From positions 1 through 64,000 of the forward strand of contig NZ_FQZZ01000009.1 in the NCBI RefSeq assembly GCF_900142185.1: DNA of 64,000 nucleotides. The letters are read 5' to 3'. The notes beneath the pieces are model-generated. The model was not told where the DNA came from. It was given only the letters and a program-made list of their open reading frames with translations, and ran no database searches. Every line of letters begins with the position of its first letter. The first letter of the stretch is position 1. Of the stretch, positions 54,229 through 62,484 are shown in pieces. This stretch comes from Lutimaribacter pacificus (GTDB lineage: Bacteria; Pseudomonadota; Alphaproteobacteria; Rhodobacterales; Rhodobacteraceae). Both the position numbers and the translations under genes were made by a program.

Positions 54229-55505
54229 CACGCCGCCTCCAGCAACATCGCACCGCCCAGGCCGCCGCCGATGCATTCGGTGGCGATGCCGTGTTTCGTT
54301 TCCAGCCGCCGCATCGCGTTGGCCAGGTGCAGCACGATGCGGTTGCCGCTGGTGCCCACCGGATGACCAAGCGCGATGGCGCCGCCATCGACGTTCAGGC
54401 GGTCGTGGCCGATGGTGCCGAAGGCCGCGTCCAGCCCCAGCACGTCGCGGCAGAAATCCGGGTCCTGCCAGGCGGCGAGACAGGCCAGCACCTGTGCGGC
54501 GAATGCCTCGTTGATTTCCCAAAGGCCGATATCCTCGCGCGTCATGTCGCGCCGGCCGAGGATTTCGGTCGCGCACAGCACCGGGCCAAGGCCCATCACC
54601 GAGGGGTCCAGCGCCGACCATTCGCTGTCGACGATCCGGGCCAGCGGGGTCAGCCCATGCGCCTCGACCGCTGCTTCGGAGGCGAGGATCACCCAGCTTG
54701 CCCCGTCGGTGATCTGCGAGGCGTTGCCGGGCGTGACCTTGCCGTGCGGGCGTTCGAAGGCGGGTTTCAGCCCCGCCAGCGCCGTGGTGTTGCTGTCGGG
54801 CCGCACGCCGTCGTCATGGTCGTATACCGTCCCGTCGCGGGCAAAGGCCGGTTCGATTTCCAGCCAGCCTTCGGCCTGCGCCCGCGCCAGCCGCTTGTGA
54901 CTGGCGACCGCGTATTCGTCGGCCGCCGCGCGGCTGATGCCGAAGCGATAGGCCAGCACCTCGGCGGTCTGGCCCATGTTGAGCGTGCTGATTGGATCGG
55001 TCAGCCCGCGCTCCAGCCCGATCAGCGGCTTGAAGAAATCCGGCCGGATCGCGCCCAGCAGCCTGGCGCGCTCCAGCGCGTTGCCGGCCTGCGCCATCCG
55101 GGCATACCATTTCACCGCGTCCTCGCGCAGCACCAGCGGCGCATGGCTCAGCGCCTCGGCGCCCCCCGCCAGCACGATCTCATGCGTGCCCTCGCGGATG
55201 TAGCGATAGCCGGTGTCGATGGATTGCATCCCCGAGCCGCAGTTGATCTGCACCGTAAAGGCCACCTGGTCGGCGCCCAGGCCCAGCCGCAGGGCCGCCA
55301 CCCGCGCCGGGTTCATCTCGTCGGCGATCACGTTGACGCAGCCCAGTATCACCAGGTCGATGGCCTGCGGCCCGAATGGCTGGCGCGTCAGCAGGGGCCG
55401 GCCCGCCTGCACCGCCAGGTCGACCGGGGTGAACGGGCCCGGCCCGCCGCGGGCCTTCAGGAACGGCGTGCGCGCGCCATCCACGATATAGACGGGGCGT
55501 GTCAT
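54228..55505 (-). CDS. Acetyl-CoA C-acyltransferase (3-ketoacyl-CoA thiolase, FadI/FadA type)
   Basis: 425 residues. Active-site Cys in QINCGSGMQSIDTGYRYI near residue 89, His in INEAFAAQVLACLAAW near 338, the C-terminal GGAIALGHPVGTSGNRIV near 370 and the second catalytic Cys in CIGGGLGGAMLLEAA at the end. Cleaves 3-ketoacyl-CoA with CoA to acetyl-CoA and a shortened acyl-CoA. Its length and INEAFAAQVLACLAAWQDPD region suggest the FadI-like subtype. It lies between fadE and fadJ-like genes with overlapping stops and starts. Confidence 0.93.
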   Translation of the reverse strand: MTRPVYIVDGARTPFLKARGGPGPFTPVDLAVQAGRPLLTRQPFGPQAIDLVILGCVNVIADEMNPARVAALRLGLGADQVAFTVQINCGSGMQSIDTGYRYIREGTHEIVLAGGAEALSHAPLVLREDAVKWYARMAQAGNALERARLLGAIRPDFFKPLIGLERGLTDPISTLNMGQTAEVLAYRFGISRAAADEYAVASHKRLARAQAEGWLEIEPAFARDGTVYDHDDGVRPDSNTTALAGLKPAFERPHGKVTPGNASQITDGASWVILASEAAVEAHGLTPLARIVDSEWSALDPSVMGLGPVLCATEILGRRDMTREDIGLWEINEAFAAQVLACLAAWQDPDFCRDVLGLDAAFGTIGHDRLNVDGGAIALGHPVGTSGNRIVLHLANAMRRLETKHGIATECIGGGLGGAMLLEAA

Positions 55506-57751
55506 TCGGCGACCTTTCTCGCGGCTTGCGCGTTGTCATCCGCGAAGCGGTAGTAGCGGCTCAGTTCCCCGGGCGAGAAATCGTCGACCCGGACCACCTC
55601 GCGCACCGCGTCCTCGGCCTCTTTCAGCCGGTCGGCGTCCGCGGCGCCGATCACGCCGGTTGCGACGCAATCCTCAAGCGATTTGCCCGCTTCGCGCACG
55701 GTCTTGCGCAGCGGTTCGGTTTCGGTGACCAGCGCATAGGCCCGGTTCAGCAGCGCGATGCCGTCGCGCGCGCAGCCGTCGAACATGCGCCCGGTGACCC
55801 GGTCGCGGGTCTCCGACGGATCGTAGATCAGCCCGGCGACATCGGCGGTCAGCGCGTCGTTTGGTCCGCGCCCGTCCGCGGCGGGGCGGATCGTCAGCCG
55901 GACCAGCCCGGTCACGAACCGGCCCGGCAGGTTGGCCAGCACCTCGTCCAGGCTGCGCCCGATCCGGGCGAACCCCTGCTGCGCGTTGAATGCGACCAGC
56001 GGGAAATCCGCCTCGGGGCGGCCGTCATCCTCCCACCGTTTCAGGACGGCGGACAGGAAATACAGCTCGGACAGGACATCGCCCAGCCGGGCCGAGATCA
56101 TCTCGCGCCGCTTCAGGTCGCCGCCAAGCGTGACGAAGGCCGCCTCGACCGTCAGGGCGAAGGCCGATGCCCAGCGAGAGGCCTGCCGGTAAAGCGGCGT
56201 TGCCGGTCCGGCCCACGGGGCGGGCGCGAAGCGTGCGCCGGTCCAGGCGCGTATGCCCGCGCGGCCGAGATTGCCCAGCAGATGCCCGGCATGTTTCCAG
56301 AAATGCCGGTCGAAGGCATCGAGCGACGCCTCGGGGTCCTGCTCGTCCAGCGCCTCAATCTCGGCCAGAAGGTGCGGATGCGCCCGGATCGCGCCCTGAC
56401 CGAAGATGATCAGCGACCGGGTGACGATATTTGCGCCCTCCACGGTGATGCCGATGGGCAGCGCCCGGTAGATCGGGGCCAGGTAGTTGCGCGGCCCGTC
56501 GATCACCGCCTTGCCGGAATGCACGTCCATCGCATCGTTCAGCGCCTCGCGCATGGTATAGGTCGCGTTCGATTTCATGATCGCCGAGATCACCGCCAGC
56601 TTGCGCCCTTCGTCCAGCCCGGCGCAGGTCAGCCGCCGCGCGGCGTCCAGCCGGTAGGCGGCGGCGGCCAGCCGGGCCATGGGTTCCTGCACGCCGCCGA
56701 ACTTGCCGATCGGCAGGCCGAACTGTTCGCGGATACGGGCATAGGCGCCGGTGGTATGCGCCGACAGCGCGGTTGCCGCCGCCGACAGCGACGGCAGCGA
56801 GATACCCCGCCCGGCGGCCAGCGCCGCCATCAGCATTTCCCAGCCGCGCCCGATACCGTCCTGCCCGCCGATGACGTGCTCCAGCGGGATGAACACGTCC
56901 TGGCCCGAGATCGGGCCGTTCTGGAACATCGTGTCCGACGGGATGTGCCGCCGCCCGCGTTCCACGCCCGGCAGGTCGGCGGGGACCAGCGCGCAGGTGA
57001 TGCCCCGATCCGTGTCGCCGCCCAGCATCCCGTCGGGATCGTGCAGGCGGAAGGCCAGGCCCAGCACCGTGCAGACCGGCGCCAGGCTGATATACCGCTT
57101 GGCAAAGTTCAGCCGGATGCCCATCACTTCCTTGCCCTGCCAGGTGCCCTTGCAGACCACGCCGCTGTCGGTCATCGCGGCGGCGTCCGAGCCCGCGCTT
57201 TCGCTGGTCAGCCCGAAGGCGGGCAACTCGCGCCCGTCGGCAAGCCGCGGCAGCCAGCGGTCGCGTTGCTCGTCGGTGCCGAATTGCAGCAGCAATTCGC
57301 CCGGCCCCAGCGAGTTGGGCACCATCACCGTCACTGCCGCGACGACGGAGCGCGAGGATATCAGCCGGATCACCTCGGAATGCGCATAGGCGGAAAATCC
57401 GAGGCCGCCATAGTCCTCGGGGATGATCATGCCGAAAAAGCGGTGTTTGCGCAGAAAGGCCCAGACGTCTTCGGGCAGGCCCGCGAGGGACCGGTTGATT
57501 TCCCAGTCGTCGAGCATCGCGCACAGGTCCCGGCAGGGGCCGTCGATGAAATCGCGCTCGGCCTTGCTCAGCGTGGGCGATGCGGCCTGCCGCAGCTTGT
57601 CCCAGTCGGGGCTGCCGGTGAACAGCTCGGCCTCCCACCAGACTTCGCCGGCCGCGATGGCGGCGGCTTCGGTGTCCGACAGGCTCGGGACCGCCTTGCG
57701 GGCCAGCCCGTGAACCGGTTTTGTCAGAAATCGCTTGCGAAGGTTCCTCAT
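55502..57751 (-). CDS. fadE: Long acyl-CoA dehydrogenase, FadE type
   Basis: 749 residues, the size of FadE rather than a ~380-residue ACAD. The ACAD core has IPEDYGGLGFSAYAHSEVIRLISSRS near residue 115 (cited by parts), FGLTSESAGSDAAAMTDSG near 178, GRGWEMLMAALAAGRGISLPS near 295 and FGLPIGKFGGVQEPMARLAA near 340. The C-terminal third is the FadE-specific DUF1974-like helical region. It catalyses the first step of fatty acyl-CoA beta-oxidation at the membrane. First gene of the fadE-thiolase-fadJ-hydrolase operon. Confidence 0.93.
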   Translation of the reverse strand: MRNLRKRFLTKPVHGLARKAVPSLSDTEAAAIAAGEVWWEAELFTGSPDWDKLRQAASPTLSKAERDFIDGPCRDLCAMLDDWEINRSLAGLPEDVWAFLRKHRFFGMIIPEDYGGLGFSAYAHSEVIRLISSRSVVAAVTVMVPNSLGPGELLLQFGTDEQRDRWLPRLADGRELPAFGLTSESAGSDAAAMTDSGVVCKGTWQGKEVMGIRLNFAKRYISLAPVCTVLGLAFRLHDPDGMLGGDTDRGITCALVPADLPGVERGRRHIPSDTMFQNGPISGQDVFIPLEHVIGGQDGIGRGWEMLMAALAAGRGISLPSLSAAATALSAHTTGAYARIREQFGLPIGKFGGVQEPMARLAAAAYRLDAARRLTCAGLDEGRKLAVISAIMKSNATYTMREALNDAMDVHSGKAVIDGPRNYLAPIYRALPIGITVEGANIVTRSLIIFGQGAIRAHPHLLAEIEALDEQDPEASLDAFDRHFWKHAGHLLGNLGRAGIRAWTGARFAPAPWAGPATPLYRQASRWASAFALTVEAAFVTLGGDLKRREMISARLGDVLSELYFLSAVLKRWEDDGRPEADFPLVAFNAQQGFARIGRSLDEVLANLPGRFVTGLVRLTIRPAADGRGPNDALTADVAGLIYDPSETRDRVTGRMFDGCARDGIALLNRAYALVTETEPLRKTVREAGKSLEDCVATGVIGAADADRLKEAEDAVREVVRVDDFSPGELSRYYRFADDNAQAARKVAE

Positions 57752-57885
57752 CGTCGTCCCCCTTCAGCCTGAAACGCACGAGGCCGTGCTCCGTTCCCTC
57801 GAACCCGGTTCGGGCGTGGCGTCGGTGGCGGGAAAAGCCGCACCCGGATGTTCCGGGCACGGCTTGTCGTGGTGCGCTTGCCTGC

Positions 57886-58083
57886 TCAGTCGTCCAGTAC
57901 GAAGGTGACCTTCATCGTCACCTTGTATTGATCGGGATCGCCGACGACCAGTTCCTGATCCTTGATCCAGCAGGATTTCACGTTGCGCAGCGTCTTCTTG
58001 GCGCGTGCCAGTCCCTGCGTGATCGCGTCGTCGAACCCCGAGGACGACATCGCTATGAGTTCCGTGCTTCTTGCGACAGTCAT
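57886..58083 (-). CDS. Dodecin, flavin storage protein
   Basis: 65 residues, the normal size. The sequence STELIAMSSSGFDDAITQGLARA with the central RNVKSCWIKDQ (Trp 39, which stacks on the flavin) and the C-terminal YKVTMKVTFVLDD is typical of dodecin, a dodecameric flavin- or CoA-binding protein. AAGGAGA precedes the ATG. It is 73 bases downstream of the EcfG-type sigma gene in the same direction, so it may be part of the stress-induced transcript. Confidence 0.93.
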   Translation of the reverse strand: MTVARSTELIAMSSSGFDDAITQGLARAKKTLRNVKSCWIKDQELVVGDPDQYKVTMKVTFVLDD

Positions 58084-58155
58084 GAGATCTCCTTTGCTGC
58101 TTTCGGGTTGTATCAACACGCGGCAGGCCGGGACGTTCCGTATCCGGCTGCCGCT

Positions 58156-58713
58156 TCAGTATCCCCCGCCCGCTTGCTGGTTCACCACGGCCATCGTCTG
58201 CAGGTCGGTGGCTTCCAGCGGTTCGTCTTCGCTCAGCCCCATCAGTTCGGCCAGCCGTTCGCGGGCGCGGCTGGCGCGGCTCTTGATCGTGCCGACGGCG
58301 CAGCCGCACATCTCGGCGGCCTCGGCGTAGGAAAAGCCGCCCGCGCCGACAAGCACCAGCGCCTCGCGCTGTTCGTCCGGCAACTGCGCGAAGGCCTTGC
58401 GGAATTCGGCAAGCTGAAGGCGCCCGTCATGCGCGGGCTTGGCCGAAAGCTGCCCGACGAACACGCCTTCGGGGTCGGCGACCTCGCGTTTCATCTTGCG
58501 CCGGTTGGAATAGTAGGTGTTGCGCAGGATGGTGAACAGCCAGGCGCGCAGGTTGGTGCCCGGCGTGAACTTGTCGACGTTGCGCCACGCCTTTTCGACC
58601 GCATCCTGCACCATGTCGTCCGCCATCGCCGGATTGCGTGTCAGGCTCATGGCGAACGCCCTGAGAGCGGGTAAATGATCCACGATTTCGTCTTTCGGGT
58701 TTGTCGGGGTCAT
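58156..58713 (-). CDS. ecfG: EcfG-type general stress sigma factor
   Basis: 185-residue ECF sigma factor. Region 2 includes LRAFAMSLTRNPAMADDMVQDAVEKAWRN near residues 17-45 and NLRAWLFTILRNTYYSNRRK near 54-73 (cited by parts). Region 4 is LPDEQREALVLVGAGGFSYAEAAEMCGCAVGTIKSRASRARERL near 111-154 (cited by parts). The start overlaps the nepR stop (ATGA), and nepR/phyR adjacency marks it as the EcfG of the alphaproteobacterial general stress response. It is held inactive by NepR and released when phosphorylated PhyR binds NepR. Confidence 0.93.
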   Translation of the reverse strand: MTPTNPKDEIVDHLPALRAFAMSLTRNPAMADDMVQDAVEKAWRNVDKFTPGTNLRAWLFTILRNTYYSNRRKMKREVADPEGVFVGQLSAKPAHDGRLQLAEFRKAFAQLPDEQREALVLVGAGGFSYAEAAEMCGCAVGTIKSRASRARERLAELMGLSEDEPLEATDLQTMAVVNQQAGGGY

Positions 58714-58886
58714 TTGCTCGCGTCGCCTTCTTCATCCGCTTTCCTGAGCTGCGCGAGAAGATCCCTGAACTTGTCCGGCACCTCCTGATCGACCATTTCC
58801 TGGTAGACCTTCCTGAGGTTTTCCTCGATCATTTGCCGTGACTTGCCGGTTGTTCCCGGTCTCCGGTTGCTGCCTTCGCCCGCCAT
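58710..58886 (-). CDS. nepR: NepR anti-sigma factor
   Basis: 58-residue protein of NepR size. The conserved core is IEENLRKVYQEMVDQEVPDKFRDLLAQL near residues 20-47 (cited by parts NLRKVYQEM and VPDKFRDLL), forming the two helices that bind region 2 and 4 of EcfG or the sigma-like domain of PhyR. N-terminal residues are disordered-like (GEGSNRRPGTTGKS). It starts from the shared divergent promoter region and is coupled to ecfG (ATGA). Confidence 0.95.
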   Translation of the reverse strand: MAGEGSNRRPGTTGKSRQMIEENLRKVYQEMVDQEVPDKFRDLLAQLRKADEEGDASK

Positions 58887-58925
58887 TCCGTCTGATCCTA
58901 ACCTTGTTTTTTTCCATAACAGGAC

Positions 58926-58957
58926 GGAACCTAACGCCGGGATGGCGGTTGGGTTCC
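58926..58957. promoter_or_regulatory. Overlapping divergent EcfG promoters (phyR and nepR-ecfG)
   Basis: Plus strand: GGAAC at 58926-58930, 16 bases, then GGTT at 58947-58950, pointing to phyR. Minus strand: GGAAC (complement of 58953-58957), 16 bases, then CGTTA (complement of 58932-58936), pointing to nepR-ecfG. Both fit the EcfG consensus GGAAC-N16/17-(C)GTT. The two promoters interleave in 32 bases, so the sigma factor drives both arms of its own circuit. Overlap means only one orientation can be occupied at a time. Confidence 0.85.
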
Positions 58958-58997
58958 ATAAATTTTGAAAAAACGGGCAAGATGGGAGCCGAAAAGG

Positions 58998-59822
58998 ATG
59001 GGAAATATGGAAACCGAGAATGCACAACCCGGTCTGGCAGAGCTTGTTGGCAGCAATCTGCCTTACCTGCGCCGCTACGCCCGTGCGCTGACCGGCAGCC
59101 AGGCGTCGGGGGATGCCTATGCCGCCGCCACGCTGGAGGCGATCCTGGCCGACGACACGACCTTCGATGGCGATCTCGCCCCAAGGGTTGCGCTGTTCAA
59201 GGTGTTCCATTCGCTGTGGCATTCCAGCGGCGCCCCCTCGGACGGCGAGGAAACCGGCCTGCGTGCGCGTGCCAACCAGCACCTGAGCAAGCTGACCGCG
59301 AACAGCCGCGAGGCGCTGCTGATGTCCGCCATCGAGGAATTCACCCCCGACGAGATCGGCGCCATCATCGGTGTCTCGCCCGAAGAGGCCGACGCGCTGG
59401 TCGCCGCCGCCTTCACCGAGATGGAAAATGCGATCGCGGGCCGGGTGCTGATCATCGAGGACGAGGCGATCATCGCGATGGACCTGGAAACGCTGGTGGC
59501 CGAGATCGGCCACCAGGTCACGGGCGTGGCGCGCACGCGGGACGGCGCGGTCCAGCTTGGCCAGCGCGAAAAGCCCGACCTGATCCTTGCCGACATCCAG
59601 CTTGCCGACAATTCCTCGGGCATCGATGCGGTGAACGATATTCTGGAAAGCGTCGGCACCATGCCGGTCATCTTCATCACCTCCTTTCCCGAACGCCTGC
59701 TGACCGGCGAGCGGCCCGAGCCCGCCTTCCTGATCGTCAAGCCCTATACCGAGGCGCAGGTGCGCACGGCGGTGTCGCAGGCGATGTTCTTCGCCTCGAC
59801 CGAGACCCTGAAACGCGCCTGA
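58998..59822 (+). CDS. phyR: PhyR anti-anti-sigma response regulator
   Basis: 274 residues. The N-terminal sigma-like domain (1-~135) includes LAELVGSNLPYLRRYARALTGSQASGDAY and SREALLMSAIEEFTPDEIGAIIGVSPEEADALV (cited by parts), which mimics EcfG to bind NepR. The C-terminal receiver has the acidic pair IEDEAIIAMDLETLV near 150, phospho-Asp in LILADIQLADNSSG near 192, and the Lys in LIVKPYTEAQV near 250. Start choice: ATG at 58998 (GGGAG nine bases upstream) or ATG at 59007. It is divergent from nepR. Confidence 0.95.
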   Translation: MGNMETENAQPGLAELVGSNLPYLRRYARALTGSQASGDAYAAATLEAILADDTTFDGDLAPRVALFKVFHSLWHSSGAPSDGEETGLRARANQHLSKLTANSREALLMSAIEEFTPDEIGAIIGVSPEEADALVAAAFTEMENAIAGRVLIIEDEAIIAMDLETLVAEIGHQVTGVARTRDGAVQLGQREKPDLILADIQLADNSSGIDAVNDILESVGTMPVIFITSFPERLLTGERPEPAFLIVKPYTEAQVRTAVSQAMFFASTETLKRA

Positions 59823-59850
59823 CCGGCGCTGTGCCTCCCGCTTGCGGGAT

Positions 59851-59875
59851 GGAACCGGACGCGGCCGTTGCCGTT
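59851..59875 (+). promoter_or_regulatory. EcfG-type promoter upstream of the stress flavoprotein-like gene
   Basis: GGAAC at 59851-59855, 16 bases, then CGTT at 59872-59875: an exact match to the EcfG consensus. It lies 64 bases before the ATG at 59939 and 29 bases after the phyR stop, giving the gene its own stress-responsive transcript. Confidence 0.75.
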
Positions 59876-59938
59876 GGGGCTGCAACGGCGCGTGCCCGCC
59901 CGTGGCCGCGCCGGAAACCGCAACGATTGGAGAAAGAG

Positions 59939-60454
59939 ATGGCAAAGCAGGTGGAAACCGACACGGACGCGAAACAACAGCTTTGGAAGCGTCTGGAAGG
60001 CAGCCGTATCTCGATGCTCGGCGTGACCGGCGCCGCGCAGCATTCGCAGCCGATGACGCATTTCGCCGACCGCGAGGCCGGCGTGCTGTGGTACATCACC
60101 TCGGGCGAAACGGACCTCGCCGCGGCGGTCGGCGGCGGTGCCGATGCCAGCGTGATCTTCATGGCGCCGGAAGAGGATTACCAGGCCGCGGTGACCGGCC
60201 GGCTTGAGACCGTGACCGATGCCGACAAGCTGGACGCGCTGTGGAACGTCGCGGTGGCGGCCTGGTTCGCGGGCGGACGCGACGACCCGCAGGTGCGCCT
60301 GCTGCGCTTCACCCCCGACGAGGCGTCGATCTGGGCGTCGCAGGCCAACCGGGTTCTGGTCGGGCTGAAACTGCTGCGCGCCGGAACGCGGGACGGGGCG
60401 CCCGAGCCCGATGTCGGTGTTCACCGGGTGGTGTCCTTCGGCCGGGCCGCCTGA
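59939..60454 (+). CDS. General stress protein, pyridoxamine 5'-phosphate oxidase-like split barrel
   Basis: 171 residues similar to the general stress protein 26 / PNPOx-like group: WKRLEGSRISMLGVTGAAQHSQPMTHFADREAGVLWYITSGETDL near residues 17-60 (cited by parts), VIFMAPEEDYQAAVTGRLE near 80, and DPQVRLLRFTPDEASIWAS near 117. These proteins bind a flavin such as FMN and respond to stress; the reaction is unknown. Placement behind an EcfG promoter next to phyR fits a general stress role. The ATG follows GGAGAAAGAG. Confidence 0.85.
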   Translation: MAKQVETDTDAKQQLWKRLEGSRISMLGVTGAAQHSQPMTHFADREAGVLWYITSGETDLAAAVGGGADASVIFMAPEEDYQAAVTGRLETVTDADKLDALWNVAVAAWFAGGRDDPQVRLLRFTPDEASIWASQANRVLVGLKLLRAGTRDGAPEPDVGVHRVVSFGRAA

Positions 60455-60635
60455 CGCCGCGCAGCTGCGGTTTTTCCCGGGGAACAGACTTGCACGTCCC
60501 GGGGCGCCGCCTGACATGTTACAAGACATCATCATGTCATGGAGTCGGGCCAGTGACCGGGACAGTTGAAGACCGCAGGCGCACGGCGCTGCACTCATAT
60601 CCGGCGGCGGTGCCGGCGATGATCGGGGGGACGTA

Positions 60636-62429
60636 TTGAACCAGAAACAGCCCGGACCGGAAAACATGCGTCCGAACGGGGTTCCGCCGGACACGCGCTG
60701 GAACACGCTGCAGATGCGTGCGGCCATCGTGTTGACCATCGTGCTCTTGCCGCTGGGCCTGCTGGCGGTCCTGCAGACCCAGCGCGCGGTCGAGGGGGCG
60801 CAAAAGGTCTATCGCGCCGATATCGTCGCGCGGACCTCGCGCGCCGTATGGCCCGAGCACGAGGCGATTTACCACGCCTTCGGGCTGGCGCAGGGGCTGG
60901 CGGCGACGGTGGGGGAAATCGACATGTCCCGGGCCCAGTGCGTCGAGCTGATGGAAAGCGTCGTGGCGCGCGGAACCGGGGTCGGCTTTGCCGCCTACCT
61001 GGACCGGGAGGCCCGGTCGCGCTGCAACAGCCTGGACCAGGAAATCGACTTTTCCGCGAACCGCGACAGTCAGCGCCTCTATGCCGAACCGAGATCGGAT
61101 ATCAGCTTTACCCCTTCGACCGAGGCCGGCAGCGCGGCGGCCATCGTCTTCAACCAGCCCGTCTATGACCGCGCCGGGGCGTTCGACGGGTTCGTTTCGC
61201 TGTCGTTCTCGGCCTTGCCGCTGGTCGAGCTGCGCGAGCGTGACGACCTGCCCGATACGACCCGCATCCTCATCTTCAACAACAAGGGGGAAATCCTGAC
61301 ATCGGACATTGCGCCGGACGAGCTTCCGGCGCTGCTTCCGGCGGATATCGAGCTGATGGATATCGTGCGCGAAAGGGAGTTCGTGTTTCACGGCGCCAGC
61401 CAGAACGGCGAGATGCGGGATTTCGTGCTTGTCCCGATCGTGCCGCGCCGCGCCTATGCGCTGGGAAGCTGGGAACGCGACCTGCCGTTTTCCTACGCCA
61501 GCCCGGTGTCCTGGTCGATGATGCTGTTCCCGGTGATCATGTGGCTGGTGACGCTGGTGGTTGTGCTGCTGACCCTGCGCCACATGGTCATCCGGCCGAT
61601 CAAGACGTTGCGGATGCGCTTTCGCAACTTTGCCGACGGGCGTTCGCTGCTGCGTGGCAACTCGCTGAAAAGCGCCTCGTCCGAGCTGCGCGAGATCGGC
61701 GGCGCCTTCGAAAGCCTCGCGGAAAAGGTCGTCCGGGACGAGGCGCTGCTGGAAGACCGGATACACGAACGCGAATTGCTGCTGCGCGAGGTCCACCATC
61801 GCGTCAAGAACAACCTGCAACTGATGTCCTCGATCATCAACATGCAGATCCGGCAGGCGGACGAGCCGAAGGCCGAAGAGGCGTTGCAGCGCGTGCGGGG
61901 CCGGCTGGCGAGCCTCGCCAAGTTCCACAAGGATCTCTACCAGACGTCGTCGCTGGCAAAGCTGCGGGTCGACGATCTGCTGCGGGACCTGGTCGAACAG
62001 ACCTATGCGATGGGGGCGGAACCGGGCAAGCATATCGAACTCCGGTTCGATCTCGACCCGGTCGAGCTGTCGCCCGACCAGGCCAGCCCGCTGGCGATGC
62101 TGGCGACCGAGGCGGTGACCAACGCGCTGAAATACCTGTCGGCCGACCCGGGCAGGCCGCGCTACGTGAAGATGACGCTGCGCGCCGAACCGGGCGACGC
62201 GCCGGACGGTGAGCCGCTGATCCGGCTGGAGATCGAGAATTCCATGGCCTCGGACGCGCCGGTGGACGGCGCCGGGCTGGGCATTCGCCTGATCGCGGCC
62301 TTCGCCTCGCAGCTCGAGGCGGGAACGCAGCACGAGCACAAGGCGCATTGCTACCTTCTGACGGTGGTCTTCCGGCGCAAACCCTTCGGAACGACCGAAA
62401 CCCTTTCGGCCGCGCTGCGGCATCCCTGA
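60636..62429 (+). CDS. HisKA_2/HWE-type sensor histidine kinase, candidate PhyR kinase
   Basis: 597 residues. TM1 is near 27-48 (AAIVLTIVLLPLGLLAVLQT), followed by a ~240-residue periplasmic sensor domain, TM2 near 293-315 (MMLFPVIMWLVTLVVVLLTL), a HAMP-like linker, the HisKA_2 dimerisation segment with phospho-His in LREVHHRVKNNLQLMSSIIN near 387, and an ATPase domain (TEAVTNALKYLS near 490; GAGLGIRLIAAFA near 547). This kinase class phosphorylates PhyR in alphaproteobacteria, and the gene lies in the phyR locus. Start TTG at 60636, five bases after GGGGGGA; an ATG at 60666 is possible. Confidence 0.88.
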   Translation: MNQKQPGPENMRPNGVPPDTRWNTLQMRAAIVLTIVLLPLGLLAVLQTQRAVEGAQKVYRADIVARTSRAVWPEHEAIYHAFGLAQGLAATVGEIDMSRAQCVELMESVVARGTGVGFAAYLDREARSRCNSLDQEIDFSANRDSQRLYAEPRSDISFTPSTEAGSAAAIVFNQPVYDRAGAFDGFVSLSFSALPLVELRERDDLPDTTRILIFNNKGEILTSDIAPDELPALLPADIELMDIVREREFVFHGASQNGEMRDFVLVPIVPRRAYALGSWERDLPFSYASPVSWSMMLFPVIMWLVTLVVVLLTLRHMVIRPIKTLRMRFRNFADGRSLLRGNSLKSASSELREIGGAFESLAEKVVRDEALLEDRIHERELLLREVHHRVKNNLQLMSSIINMQIRQADEPKAEEALQRVRGRLASLAKFHKDLYQTSSLAKLRVDDLLRDLVEQTYAMGAEPGKHIELRFDLDPVELSPDQASPLAMLATEAVTNALKYLSADPGRPRYVKMTLRAEPGDAPDGEPLIRLEIENSMASDAPVDGAGLGIRLIAAFASQLEAGTQHEHKAHCYLLTVVFRRKPFGTTETLSAALRHP

Positions 62430-62446
62430 CATCCCGGCAAGGGGGC

Positions 62447-62471
62447 GGAACGGAACCAACCCCGGCGCGTT
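62447..62471 (+). promoter_or_regulatory. EcfG-type promoter upstream of the FNT-family gene
   Basis: GGAAC at 62447-62451, 16 bases, then CGTT at 62468-62471, an exact EcfG-type match. A second GGAAC at 62452-62456 with GGTT 17 bases on overlaps it. The predicted start of transcription is only a few bases from the ATG at 62485, so the message would have almost no leader. Confidence 0.7.
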
Positions 62472-62484
62472 GCGGTTGTCCTGC

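Noticed and set aside
50140-55553. Very long plus-strand open frames opposite the beta-oxidation operon
   Set aside because: The opposite strand encodes acetyl-CoA hydrolase, FadJ and thiolase with clear catalytic motifs; the plus-strand translations show none.
55499-57772. 757-codon plus-strand open frame opposite fadE
   Set aside because: Shadow of the FadE gene; composition is typical of antisense reading of GC-rich coding DNA.
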